Of a DNA stretch of 64,000 nt, positions 36,951 through 48,571 are shown piece after piece; the stretch's first letter is position 1, and the number at the start of each line of letters is the position of its first letter. Position numbers and translations under genes: made by a program. This stretch comes from Acanthornis magna (lineage: Eukaryota; Chordata; Aves; Passeriformes; Acanthizidae). The notes under the pieces were generated by a model, which saw only the letters and a program-made list of their open reading frames with translations, did not search any database and had not been told where the DNA came from. The stretch spans positions 434,001 to 498,000 of the forward strand of contig JAWUZG010000052.1 in NCBI GenBank assembly GCA_036785705.1. The letters are read 5' to 3'.

Positions 36951-37263
36951 TAGGATCAGCAGGAAAATTGCCTAAAAATTGCTTGTCAGGACTGTTCACA
37001 GTCAGCATTTGTTAGGGTGGCTTCTGACCTGCCGAAAACAAAGGGCAGTTGAGAGGACAGTGGTGCCATTTGCTCCTTTCACTCCTTTCCGCTCTAGGGA
37101 ATGTAGGATTGCTGGCAACCTGCTTGTTTTCCAAACAGTCTTGCTTCTCACTGTGGAAAATCCTGTGTAAAAATCAAGGTCATTGACTGAACTTCTATAA
37201 CACTGTCTCCCTCCAGGCAGAGGTCCACTCCTGCCAAAGCAGCAACCTGAGGGTTCGTGGCCA

Positions 37264-37676
37264 GAAATCACAGAACGGTTTGGGTTGAAAGGGACCTTAA
37301 TGGCCATTTAGTTCCAACCCCCCTGCCATGGGCAGGAACATGTTTCACTAGACCAGGTTGCTCCAAGCCCTCATCCAGCCTGGCCTTGAACACTTCCAGG
37401 GATGGGACAGCCACAGCTTCTCTGGGCACCCTGTGCCAGTGCCTCACCATCCTCACAGGAAAGAATTTCTTGCTAATATCTAATCTAAGCCTCCCCTGTC
37501 AGTTTGAAGCCATTCCCCCTTGTCCTATCACTCCATGCCCTTGTCAAAAGTCCCTGTCCAGCTCTCTTGTAGCCCTTTAGGCACTGGAATGTGCTCTAAG
37601 GTCTCCCTGGAACCTTCTCTTCTCCAGACTGAAAACCCTAACTGTCTCAGCCTGTCTCTGTAACAGAGGTCCTACC
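37264..37676 (-). mobile_element. CR1 LINE 3' fragment, left arm of inverted pair
   Basis: Begins aatcacagaacggtttgggt and continues through ctgccatgggcaggaacatg, cttgaacacttccagggatg, gtgccagtgcctcaccatcc, cattcccccttgtcctatca and ctgtctctgtaacagaggtc. At about 410 nt it reaches further toward the CR1 5' side than most copies here. Its truncated end abuts the + strand copy that starts near 37678. Confidence 0.93.
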
Positions 37677-37677
37677 C

Positions 37678-37823
37678 ATCCCTGGGTGTGTTCAAGGGCA
37701 GGTTGGATGGAGATTGGAGCAGCCTCGTCTAGTGAAAGATGCTCCTGTCCATGGCAGGGGGGTTGTAATTAGGTGATCTTTATTGTCCCTTCCAACACAA
37801 ACCATTCTGTGTTTCTGTGAAGG
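37678..37823 (+). mobile_element. CR1 LINE 3' fragment, right arm of inverted pair
   Basis: Sense CR1: atccctgggtgtgttcaagg, caggttggatggagattgga, gtctagtgaaagatgctcct, catggcaggggggttg and ccttccaacacaaaccattc, then the ttctgtgtttctgtga tail. It faces away from the minus copy on its left, so the two 3' ends are about 560 nt apart and the truncated ends meet. Confidence 0.92.
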
Positions 37824-38739
37824 AGAAGCCAGAGCGATGCAGGGCAGGAAAGGTGTTAAGAGTACATCCAGTTCTCTTCTGATTATGCAGTGCTGAGCAA
37901 AAGGCTGCTCACAGGGCATGGGACTGGGAACCTCAGCCCCATTTCCCATGCTTGTGTCACTGGTTTCACCCCCAAGGAGAAGGATTCAAGGAGGATTCGG
38001 GATAGAGGAGAAGAGTAAATGCTTAACCTGCTGCCAGAGCTTGATTTGTGATACCTGAGTTACCTTTTACAGATACAATCACAGATAACATTTCCTCTGC
38101 TGATTTAGCTCATCAGATTTTCATGGAAAGGCCAATCTCAGCATCTCTCAGGGCCACAGCTCCCAGGCTGATCTCAGGTGCAATATCAACTCTCTCCTCC
38201 ATACAAACCCCGATGCTGTGATTTCATTTGTCTAATCAAGGAACTTCTTGCTGTTTGACTTCCGTGTTGCTTAATAGCAGACAGCCCATTACAGAGCTGC
38301 TTGATTTGTGACTGTGCAGAAGTGCCGATAAAGACAATTAATTAATGGTATGGATTTCCCAGCAGAGTTCTCAATTAGCGTGAGCTGTCTGCCAGCCGGC
38401 CGCGGTGCAGATCACTGTGCGGCTGTGTCCCAAACCATGGACAATGCATTCAGAGAGGCAGAGGGTGGGTTTCATCACGGCTTGTGGTTTCCACCTTGCA
38501 TTTTATTCAGAAACTGGGAAAAAAATGGGTCTTTTCATGATGAACGTTTACAAGATGGATCTTTGGGTAGAGGTGTCTCTTCTGGTCAGGCGTTGCTGCC
38601 ATTAAATACTTGGCTACTGTGTTCATGCTGCTCTCCCGGGGATGGTCGTGCCACAAGCTACAAAGTGAGGATCTTCTGGCTTCCAGTGACCCCAGGATAT
38701 ACCTACCCAGTTTAGGAACTGAATTTCCTACCTTAACTG

Positions 38740-38845
38740 GTCATAGACTCTCTTAGGTTGGAAAAGTCCACTAAGGTCATTGAGCCCAGCCAATAACTCA
38801 GCACTGCCAGGCCACCACTAAATCATGTCCCTGGTGGTGCAAGGT
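38740..38845 (-). mobile_element. CR1 LINE 3' fragment of a different subfamily
   Basis: Contains tcttaggttggaaaagtcca, aaggtcattgagcccagcca, aactcagcactgccaggcca and ccactaaatcatgtccctgg. This is the antisense of the CR1 tail type with gcagtgctgggttaa, not the gccatgggcagggaca type common elsewhere in the window. Confidence 0.88.
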
Positions 38846-40574
38846 AGAGGAGAGGGGAAAGGGAGGAGAGGGCTGACCACAGGGAATCTTAAACTAGGAG
38901 GAAAAGGATATTACAAGGTCTCATAGTTGCAAGAAGGTCCTGATGAAGTTCAAATGGGAAATGAACAAGAATTAACACAAGGGATAGGCAGCTTCTGAAC
39001 TGTCTGCCAAGAGAGGTGGCAAAATCTCAGGTAAGGGCCTGTCTGCATGAGTGACGAAAGTATCTCCAAGTATCTCAGATGCCCTCTAAGACCTCCCCAT
39101 GACCAAGCAGCTCCCCAGCCTGTGGCAAAGGTCTTTTGTGGAAGGAGCATTGCTGAGTTCAGCCCTGAGACAGACATTGAAAGGGGGAACTCCCTGATCC
39201 ATGCTTTGTGGGCTCCACAGGGTCTTGCTGAGCATCACAACATGGCCTTTCAATAGCCTAAACTTCTCCATCATGGTCAAGGACAGCAATTTGGCTTCTC
39301 ATCCAAGAGCTGCTTCTGCCAAAAACAAGAGGAGTTGCTATAGTTTGCCTTTTTGTTACAACTGCTGCTCTTTTGGTCACGATGACCCCCATAAATATAA
39401 GAGCTAATTAATGCCCATCTCCTCCCACTGGTGATTGACTACGACCTTGAATGACCTTGCTTAATTTAACTTTCTCAACCAGCTATTTTTGACAGCGCAT
39501 AATTTAACATCCTTGTGACCCCAGTCTTGCGTCTCTCCTGCCAACTGGCTCTGCAGTTTAAATGAACAGCAATAAATAAATACATATCTGCAGAGGGACC
39601 TAAATGACTCCCATTACTGGAGCATCTGAAGGCCTGCTTAAATAAATCAAGTGAGTAGGAGATTATGCAGCAATCATGTGGAGAGGGAAAGGAGAGAATA
39701 CATTACTGATATTCCAGAGGCTGCAACTCCGGGGCAAAAAACTTTGCAGAATTCAGAACAATGAGGTTTAATTCAAGTGCAGATGGACGAGCCAGAGGCT
39801 CATTTTGTGATGTCTTCGGAGGAGCAGAAGATTGCAACCTGATGGGATCACCAGTGCTCAGAACTCTCACCAGGCAGCTCCTGCCTTGGGGATGGGGCTG
39901 CTGGAGGTTGCTCCCTTATCTCCATGGAATGAAAGAGAGGGCATGGGCACCAGTCACCCGCTTGCAGTCATTGTCTCACTCTTCTCCCCCCAACACACCC
40001 TCAGGAGGGGAAAGCTGGCCTTGTAGGAGCAGGGATGGCAGGAGGGAGCAGTTCTTCAACTCCCACTGCTTTGGGCAGGCAGACAGTCACTTTGAACCAT
40101 CCCGGGATTAAATGTCACCTTGGGGACTCCTTGCATGAGTAGGAACACAAATATTCCTGGGAGGAAGGAAAACCTCACTAAGTCATCAGCTTTGAAATCC
40201 CAGAAAGAATAACGATATTCTGTTTGTTGGAGGAATCATCGGCTGCAACTTTCCTCCTCCACTTTGCTTCTTGCCTTATTCCTACTTATCTTCACGGTCT
40301 GGTTTTAAAGCATTGTTGTTTCTTCCTTTCCCCTGCATGGCCTTCATGTCAGCCCTGTCACCATGGCCTCATTTGCATCACACTGAGGAGACGCGAAGTG
40401 TCGTTATAAATCGTATTTACATAATTTTCCTTCCCCCACTGAGGCTGGAATCGAAAATGCAAGTAAGTTAATCAGGAAGATCTGAACCTGCCACGAGTGC
40501 AGGCTGGGGCTCCATGTCCCTGTGGGGCAAGAAGAATGTCTGGGGACCCACCTGATGCCTTAATGCAGTGGAAG

Positions 40575-40616
40575 AGCTTTTCCCTAATGCTTTCCAGCTT
40601 TTCCCTAATGCTTTCC
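40575..40616. repeat. Perfect 21-nt tandem duplication
   Basis: Two identical copies of a 21-nt unit that starts agcttttccctaatg and ends ctttcc, back to back (40575-40595 and 40596-40616). The lack of differences suggests a recent slippage duplication. Confidence 0.9.
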
Positions 40617-41471
40617 AGCCTGCTAACAAAATAAAAGCTAGGCCCCTGCTGCTGATTTGTCTCAAGGGTGAGTCCATTTTCTCTTGTTTTTCATTTTTCC
40701 TCTTTTTAATCCTTCCATCCAGCTCTGCACAGCATCACCCCTGTGGGTGACAAACTCCACCCTGTGCCCCTCTGTCCCCTTGTCCCCAGCAGTGAGATTT
40801 CTCCCTGTAGCAGCTTTGGGGTCAAACAGATGAAAAAGTTTAGTAGGAAATTATTTATTATTAAAGCACTCCCAGTGGCCAACTGGGCAGGAGGTGTCTC
40901 TACCGGTGAGAGGAAGGATGGATGATCATATTAATTTATTTACACTGATTGTCTCAATTTACACGGTATTTATTTACACTGTGTCTCTCAATTTAAACAC
41001 ATCACAAATCAAAAGAGGCTCTATGCTCTCCTTGCACTCCCAGGGGGCAGCAGCAGCACCATCCATCCCTGCCCTAGTCTGCCTGGCAGCTGGTTTTAAG
41101 GCTATCAAGAGGATTTTGGGGTTGGAGATCTATTTAGGGTCTACTCTTCCCCCTTACAAATCTTTAGAGACTGAGGGTTTGTCTCTTTTTTTGGTCTTTG
41201 CCTTTTTCTGCTGGAGTTTCCCACTGTGGAGGGGTGATGGTTCAGCACTGCACATGGACAAGCTTGAGATCTAAATATAGCAGGGGTTAGGGTTATGTTC
41301 TTCAGTGATTTTGGTGAGGGGAAAGAACAGAAATGTATGAAAAACCTGGTTTTGAGCAACCCTGAGATCCGTGGGGGAGAGGGAAAAACAAGCAAAGAGA
41401 AAGAAAATCTTAGAAAACAGTTTTTGCTGCCAAACAAAGCCTTTGTGGAAGTACAGATTTTTGGCTTTCCT

Positions 41472-41494
41472 ATTCATTTAACTAATAAATGAAT
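41472..41494. repeat. Small perfect inverted repeat
   Basis: attcattta, a 5-nt spacer, then taaatgaat: a 9-bp stem in AT-rich DNA. Probably incidental. Confidence 0.5.
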
Positions 41495-42439
41495 TAAAAT
41501 AATTGTAACACAAATGTTGTATGAATTGAATAAGTAATGAAATTACAAAACTAAGAGGAAAATACCTTAATATGAAAAGTCCAGGAGGGTTTCAGATAAT
41601 GAGAAACTGGAGGATATGGCTGGTCCTAGAGGAGGTGAATCACTCACGTGATTTGTGGTGACCACGTACAGCTGCAGGTGACACCTAGATGGGAGCAGGA
41701 GCCTGTGCCAGGCCAATGTCGCTCTGGGCACGGCCTCCTTTCTAATTTTATCACCAAAATTTCACTGCATTACCGCTAATATGGCACGCAGATGTTCTTA
41801 TGCATTCACTCTGCTGCTGGCAAGCAGCAACTAACCCTTAGCCCTGTTTTTTGTTGTTTAAGAGAGTCTGACCACCCATGATTTTAAATGTGAGAAGTTT
41901 ATTCTTGTCATTTCTAAGTGTTTTCTTTAATTGTTTTTCCCTTGCCATCTCTTTTTGGCTTAATTTATGATAAACCATGAACACTACCAATAAAGCCTGT
42001 GTCAAGTCAGTGCATCAGATCAGAGCTGCCCCTGACAGAGGGTCTGTAAAACCTCACTGGCTCCTTCCTGCCAAAGAGGGTGCACTTTTGTGTGGGTCAT
42101 GTTTGGTTTTCCCCTCTTGAATGCCAGTTTGTGAGCTGGGAAAGCTTTCCACCAGCCTGGACACCTTGGCCCCAGCTTGGCCCCACTATGCCTGCTGCAC
42201 ATCGACCTCCCTGGATGTGCAGGTGGGCCAAGTGCATGCTCAGCCTTTGACCACCCCCACCCCCCCATTCCCAGTGCCTCAGCTTCCCTCTTACAAAATA
42301 AGAAAGGGGATTAACTTTGGGCCTGGGCTGGAAAACACAACTCCTCAACCTCTGTGATCATGCCCCATACTTTTCCTTACTGGGACATGTCCCCTTGGCA
42401 CTCAAATCCTGCAGCCTCTGATAACTCTCCCCTGCACCC

Positions 42440-43140
42440 TCCATGGGTTATGTCCCAATGCCCCCCAGCTGCCCGGTGTCTCGGTGGCCCAGCTGGTGGT
42501 GGTGCATGGTGCTCCGGTTTGTCCAGTTCCCAGTCCCAGGGCAAGGTCCCAGGCAGTGCCAGTGGGATCTTGTACAGTGCAGTGCTGGTCCAAGTGCCAG
42601 TGCCTGGAAGGTCCCAGTGGCTAGTGCCAGTGTCCAGGTATGCAGGTGCTGGTCCCAGTTCCAGTGCCCAGTTGGTGGTGCTGGTGTAAGGGTAGCCCCA
42701 GTTCCCCATTCCTGTTCCCACTGATGGGCCCATTTTCTGGATGACCCCAGGTCTTGGTGCCTGGGCAATGCTGGAGCTGGATCCCGGGTCCCAGCAGAGT
42801 TCCCAGTTCCCCAGACTGGTCCCCAGCTCCTGGACCAGCACCAGCTGGCGCCGCTCCTATTTCCCACTATCGGATGGTGCCAGTCCCCATTCCCAGTAGT
42901 GACCACAGTTCCCAGCAGTGGGGAGTGCCGGTTTCCGGTGCCGGTTCCCATTCCCGGTGCCGGTTCGCTGTCCAGTTCCCGATCCCGATCTCGGTTCCCT
43001 GTGCCGGTTCTCATTCCCGTTCCCAGTGCCTGCTCCCCTTCCAGGTCCCGGTCCTCGCTGCCGGTGCCATTCCCAGTACCGGCCGCCGGTCCCGTTGCGT
43101 GTCCCGGTGCCGGTGCTGGTTCCCGTTCCCGTTCGCGATC
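42440..43140. repeat. Degenerate GC-rich minisatellite upstream of CAPN5
   Basis: About 700 nt built from recurring words: ggtgccagtgcc, gtcccagttcc and cagttcccagt on the left, then ggtgccggttcccattcc and gttcccgttcc nearer the CpG island. Units are about 15-25 nt and imperfect, shifting from AG-bearing to CG-bearing words toward the right. Long open frames exist in several phases on both strands (over 300 codons in two), with Pro/Val/Ser or Gly/Thr/Asn/Arg bias. They are consequences of the repeat, which rarely contains TA-type stops. Confidence 0.8.
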
Positions 43141-43430
43141 GGATCGCGGCGCAGGCGCGGTCCCTGCCCGCCCGTCGGGGCGGTGCTTGCGGGAGGCGAA
43201 GCGCTGCGGGCAGCGGCGCGCCCGGAGTGGCGGCACCGGCACCGGGCAGGTAAGGCGACCCCCGGCCCCGGGACGGGGTGGCTCGTCCCTGCAGCCCGCT
43301 GCTGCGCCCTCCGCGGGGGGACGGCTCCGCGCCCCGCCCGGCGGTCCCGCCGCGTCCTCGGGGGATGCTCGGGGCACCTGTGGCTTTGGGAACCGGGGGG
43401 CAGCTGCATTCCGGGCGCGGGGGGGAGTGT
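43050..43430 (+). promoter_or_regulatory. CAPN5: CpG-island promoter of CAPN5
   Basis: Dense CpG cluster in a region otherwise poor in CpG. It contains gcgcaggcgc at 43149-43158, close to the NRF1 consensus, several GC-box-like gggcgg/ccgccc words (for example cgtcggggcggtg near 43174) and no TATA box, typical of a broad CpG promoter. A strong donor (cag|gtaagg) follows at 43249/43250. The next recognisable same-strand exon is the CAPN5 start exon at 58240, so CAPN5 is the best assignment. The transcription start cannot be placed exactly. Confidence 0.75.
43160..43249 (+). other. CAPN5: Probable CAPN5 untranslated exon 1 (5' end uncertain)
   Basis: GC-rich sequence in the CpG island ending in accgggcag|gtaaggcg, an excellent splice donor at 43250. 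Mammalian CAPN5 also begins with a non-coding first exon before the ATG exon. The 5' boundary given is arbitrary within the island. No in-frame link to CAPN5 protein is expected, because the ATG is in exon 2. Confidence 0.6.
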
Positions 43431-46400
43431 GTGTTTGTATGTGCGCCTGTGTGTGTGTAAGGCTTTTTTGGGGGAAAAAAGCCCGAAGCAGGCACCCGCC
43501 TCCTCCCCTGCGCGGAGCATGCTGCTGCCCTTGCCTTCAGCAAGCACTGGTGTGAGCGCTGCTGTTTGGGGCTGCTGGAAGTCGGGGTGCTCGAAGCTGG
43601 TGCATCGGAAAGTTGCATCCCGGGTGGTTAAAACCCCACAGCTGACCCCGACTCCAGATTGTGGAGCCAGGCTTGACAGAAACTTTGGGCGCTGAGGCCT
43701 CGGCGCTGGCTGTAGAGCAGGATTTCTGCACTGAGAAAAAATCCTGAGGTTTCAGTATTGTTCTTTGTTCCATTTTTTGGGACAAACGCAGGGGCTTTTG
43801 GAAAGTCTCATGGAAAGTTAAGGGGAGAGAGAGCTCCTGCTCCCAGGGCAGGATAACTTGCTGCTGGGCTGCAGGACACTGATGGCTTTTGGGATTTCCA
43901 AGCAGAGATATGAATCTGGATTTCCCAAATCCCATCCTTTTCTCCCCTCCTTGTAAAATGTTATTTTGAACTTGAGACACCACCCTGGTGCTTTCGAGCA
44001 GAGGGTGTCCCACTGGGTATGGCTCTGCTCTTCTGTCCCTCCCCTCCCACTCTGGTAGCCTCAGGGGAGCGTGGGCTGCTTGCCTGGCTCTGCAGATCCA
44101 CCCTGTGTCATGCTTGGATATATTACCAATTATTTATTACCAATTACCATTTCTGCCTGGATGCTGTGTTAGCTCTGGGCTCGGTGGGGAGCGTGGCCAC
44201 GGCAAATGGAGCTGGAAGCAGAGCAGTGAGCTCAGTGCATCGTGGAGAATGCTCTTAAATCCTCAGCTGCTTGTCTTGCTGCATCCAGCAAGGACTGTGC
44301 TGCAGGCTTTCCCCAGGGCACCTTTCAACTCCATCCCATCCCATATCTTAGAGGGATCCTCCTGCTAGGGTCAGCCTGGGTTCCAAGTGTGCTGAACTGG
44401 TGTTGTACTGGAGGGAAGGCAGCACAGCATCCCTGGAGCTGCACCTCTCACCCCTCGCTCTGTACATGGGTAGTGGATAGCCCAGGGGAGGTGCAGGGAG
44501 CCTGCCTGGCCCTACTGCTCAGGGTAGCAGTGAACTGAGCAGGAACAAACTCTGGGATATAGGCGAGAGCAGATATCACCTGTTGGGAGCATCCTTGGGG
44601 CAGCAAGGATGAGGGAGGGGGAAAAGCAGTAGAGTCAGGCATGGATGGAGGTGCACAGCCTGATCCAAGTGCTCACCACTTACCTCCTGCTCTGTGCAAC
44701 GTATTGCTGCAGGCACATTTGTCCTGGTGGGATCTATTTCCCCCTGCTCTTCCCAGGAACATCAGCTACCTCCTACTTATTTAATTAATTCTTTCATGTG
44801 AATCACCTGGGGCTCAGCTCCAGCCCATGAGCCAGGCAGTGGGGTTGTAAAACCCAAGAGGGAGCGAGGGATGCTCTTTGAGAGTCCCTGCACAATTGGG
44901 AGCAGGATGTGAGGTCTAAACCTCTCCTGCAATGGGTGCATGTGTGTGGGGGCTGGCTCGCTCGGTGGCTGGTGCTTGCCAGCAGCCCTGTGCCAGAACT
45001 GGTTGGGAAAAACTTTCTCGTTGGCAGCAGAGTTAAGGATCAAGGCATGACCAAAAGGAAAAGCAGGTTTTGAGGAAGTCAACAGGGCTTGCTGTAGCAG
45101 GCCCTGCTCAGAGTAGAAATCAAGCCCCTCTGTCATGTAGTAAGGACACCATGGTGACATGCAGAAGGAATGATGCCATCTGCAAAGCAGCGACACATAA
45201 AATAGGGGCAAAGTGACGTGACCAAGGCAGTCCGGAGGTTTGTGGCAGTCACGTCCCCCCTGCTCCCTGCCACCAGAACCTCAATCCTTGTATAAAATGA
45301 CTGAGGTGGGGCTTTGACATGGCCACAAGCCCAGGAAAATCCCTGGCCAGCTGCTGCATCCACCATGGCATTGTCTGTTCGAGGGAGCTTTCAGCTGGTG
45401 ATGGACAACTACCGTGGGCATCCTCAAGCCTCTGAGGTGGAGGGAGATGGAAACCCAGGATTTACTGTAGTGACCGACCTGTAGCTGTGCTCTCATTTTT
45501 AAGGAAAAGAGATGCTCCAGTTCTCCTTTACCTGCCAGCACTTTACACAGTACATGTGGGAGTATGCCAGTGGAGAAGACTTCTGCCAGGGGGGAGGCTG
45601 GGGGAGGTGACAAAGGGCACTGCTGGACAGATTAAGCCCACACAGCAGAGCTTAAATCTGCTTAAAGCCTTTAAGGGAGGATCTGAGCTCATTCTCATTT
45701 TTCATGCCGAGATTTGCCTGCAAAACCAAGCTGAGAGGTGGATGAGGTGCTCAGCCAGAGGGGAGCAGCTAACCTCAAGGTTGGGTTCAGGCTCTGGGGA
45801 TGTCCCCTCAGTCGTATATCAGCCTGTACAGTGAGGCACTCTATGCCTGGACTTTGTGCTATGTTTAGAGATTGAATGATATTGTGATAGCCGAGACTGG
45901 GGGATTGGGGCTGTTTTGGTCCTGGATGTCCCTGGGAGCATTGCAAAAAGGTGATGGGAAGCAGACAAAGAGTGTTAGTAGGACATGGGTATGGGAGAGT
46001 TAATGTGGAAGGATCAGGCTCTGTGATCTGGTGCTTGAGAGGGATTAACTCAGCCTGGAGCAGGTGCAGGGAAAAGGGCTCTGAGGCTGCTCAGAGGGAT
46101 GGAGAGCTATTATACGAGGCTATAAAAGCCCAGCGAAACAAAGGCAGAGAGGGGATGTGCTTGCTGACTACAAATACATCCAAGGAGTGAACTCCAGGCA
46201 GGCAGAAGAGCAATTTAAATGGGGGCAGTTTTGGTGTTGGGGTGTGAATTCATTCAGTTTAGCTTAGGAGGCTTATCTAGAGGTTCTGCAACTGTGTCAT
46301 GTCAGAGGAGGGTAAGAGAGTGTGAATTAGAGCACATCACCTCTCTTGCAAGGTGCTTGGCTGTGATATAAGGAGGTTTTAGCATTTTTCAGTGTGGGAG

Positions 46401-48099
46401 GCCGGGACTCTGTGGTCCAGACACTGTCCTGTTGTCTCCTTTGGGAAGGGCTGTGTTAGCCAAGCAGGTCTCACCATCTTCCTGACGTGCAGCTAGACCA
46501 GCCATGAAGCAGATGAAGCCCAACTGAGATAATTTTTTGTCTTTGATTATGCCTCAAATAAATGAATCCATCTCTCCCTTCCCTGGTTGCTGTGCGGATT
46601 AATAACAAAGCATCCGTGTTTTAAAGTAGGTTTTGGCTCTGATCCCAAGAGGGGATTTTGACAGCATTCGTACTGGGGTATGATGATATGAAGAAAGGGT
46701 GCATCCTCTAAATCTGCTCACGCTTGTGCATTAATTATTGGATATTTTTGGCTGTCCAGAGTTGCCAAGATTCCTCTCCTAACGCTTTCTTCAAGCAGGG
46801 CAGCATCAGGTTAATAGAGAGAGAAGGAGAAGGATGCAGCTGTGTCTTGAAGGCTGGGATCAGGCACTCTCTCCCTTCCTTCTCACTCATCTCAAGGGGT
46901 GTCAAGTCCTTTCTCTGCAGATGTCCAGAGGTGAAACCCCTTCCACAGAGAAGCCTCTTCAGCCCACAGAGAGGTGTCTGTCTCCCTTTGCTTGTGCTGT
47001 GGTGGTGCAGGGCATACTCAGGCACCATTTACTTGCCTATGTCTTCATGCCTTCACTTTGCCTACTCTTCTGAGTGGCTGTGGGGCACAAAGACAGCAGT
47101 CTTGCGCTGACCTGCTCCAGGCCAGACGGCGCTGCTCCATCTCCCAGCACCACCGGCAGTGTCATGGATGGGGAATGAGGTGCGGTGATTACTCCGGCTC
47201 TGCTCACTTCCAGTTGATTACCCAGGGAGAAAGGGCCAGGCTCTGGGCACTGCAGAAAATGGACACAGACCCAGTGGCTTCATGGAAGCTATGTTTTTCA
47301 CCAGTCGAGCATCTGTCTGGCTGCATTAACCCTTTACCTGCTCTGAGCTCTCCCCTTCACACCATGGAGGCTTTCCATCCATAGCTTATTCTTACGAAAT
47401 TGGCTTACGCTGTAGCAGGCACCCCTTCAACACAGGGGTGACTTCTTGAGGTCATGGAGGGAAATAGGAGTTTCTCACCCTCTCTGAGAAAAAATCCTTT
47501 CTGCTCCATACTCTGTGGCCAGGGAGACTTCACAGATTTTGCTTTTCTGCGTGATGCATTAGTTTTTCATCCAATAGTGCAGATCCGCATGCTTTGGGGA
47601 TCTTCCTGGACTGGAGATATGACAGATGATACCCCTGCAAAGCCGTGCTGGGAGCCCCAGGGGTTTGCAGCATCTAGGTCAGAGACTGGCTCCTTTGGGC
47701 CTGGTCCAGCCCTTCAGAGGGGCTGGACTGAGTTCCTCAGCCCCTGCCTGCAGCTTTTGTGTCCCAGTTCAATAACACTTTGATGCATTTTGCCTTAAAA
47801 TACTCCTCTGGCAGAGGAAAGCTCTTCCCGCCCCTTGGTTTGCCCTTGTGCAAAAATGACCAGTTTTAGTCCTCCCGCCATCCATCTGAACATCAGCTCT
47901 CTTCCCTCCTGTCCTGTGGCTTCAATCCATTGGGAATGAAGATTAAAGGGAGGGGGAACTGTAAAGCATCCCAACCACCTTAACTCTGCCCTGTGCTGGG
48001 AGGCTGGAAACCTTAATGTGCAGATTTGAAATGATATGTGGGAGGGGGCTCCTTCTCCCTACCATGCAGGGACTCTCTCAGCTTATTGGGGCCCCCAAC

Positions 48100-48571
48100 A
48101 GAAGACAGATGTGTTGGAAAGACACCAGAAGAGGCCATGAGGACGGTCAGAAGGCTGGAGCACCTCCCCTGTGAAAAGAGGCTGAGAGAGTTGGAGTCAT
48201 TCAGCCTGGAGAAGGATTCAAGGAGACCTTAGAGCACATTCCAGTATATAAAGGGGCTTCAAGAGAGCTGAGACTTTTTACAAGGCCCTGGAGAGATAGG
48301 ACAAGGGAGAATAGCTTCAAACTGACAAAGGGTGGGTTTAGATTAGATATTAGGAAGAAATTTTTCTCTGTGAGGGTGGTGAGGTGCTGGCACAGGTTGC
48401 TCAGAGAAGCTGTGGATGCCCCATCCCTGGAAGTGTTCAAGGCCAGGTTGGATGGAGCTTTGAGCAGTCTGGTCTAGTGAAAGATACTTCATGGCAGAGG
48501 CATTGGAGCTAGATTGTCTATAAGGTCCTTTCCAACCCAAACCATTCTATGGTTCCATGATTCTATGAAAT
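48100..48571 (+). mobile_element. CR1 LINE 3' fragment, longest in the window
   Basis: Sense CR1 of about 470 nt: aagaggctgagagagttgga, cattcagcctggagaagg, caaactgacaaagggtggg, ttagattagatattaggaag, ggtggtgaggtgctggcaca, catccctggaagtgttcaag, ccaggttggatggagcttt and the attctatggttccatgattc tail. It lies in CAPN5 intron 1 in the transcript's direction. Confidence 0.94.

Larger units (their letters stand above)
24811..42440. other. Intergenic region between ACER3 and CAPN5
   Basis: About 17.6 kb without a supportable coding exon. The left 4.5 kb is AT-rich like the ACER3 introns, and from about 29.2 kb the base composition becomes more GC-rich. It holds CR1 copies (34711, 37264, 37678, 38740), the TCTTG/TCCTG array (36126), an A/T tract (36907), a 21-nt tandem duplication (40575) and a 16-nt palindrome (32587). 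Human has B3GNT6 between these genes; no frame long enough for that single-exon glycosyltransferase is present here. Several AT-rich islands with homeobox-type TAATTA words (for example 31030-31110, 33930-34180, 39400-39600) could be enhancers, but this is untested. Confidence 0.7.

Noticed and set aside
41285..41297. Telomere-like ggttagggtta
   Set aside because: Fewer than two full units; too short to be an interstitial telomeric repeat.
42448..43695. Long open frames (over 250 codons) on both strands around the CAPN5 promoter
   Set aside because: They overlap in several phases, have repetitive low-complexity composition (Pro/Val/Ser or Gly/Thr/Asn/Arg) and arise from the GC-rich minisatellite and CpG island, which lack stop-like words.
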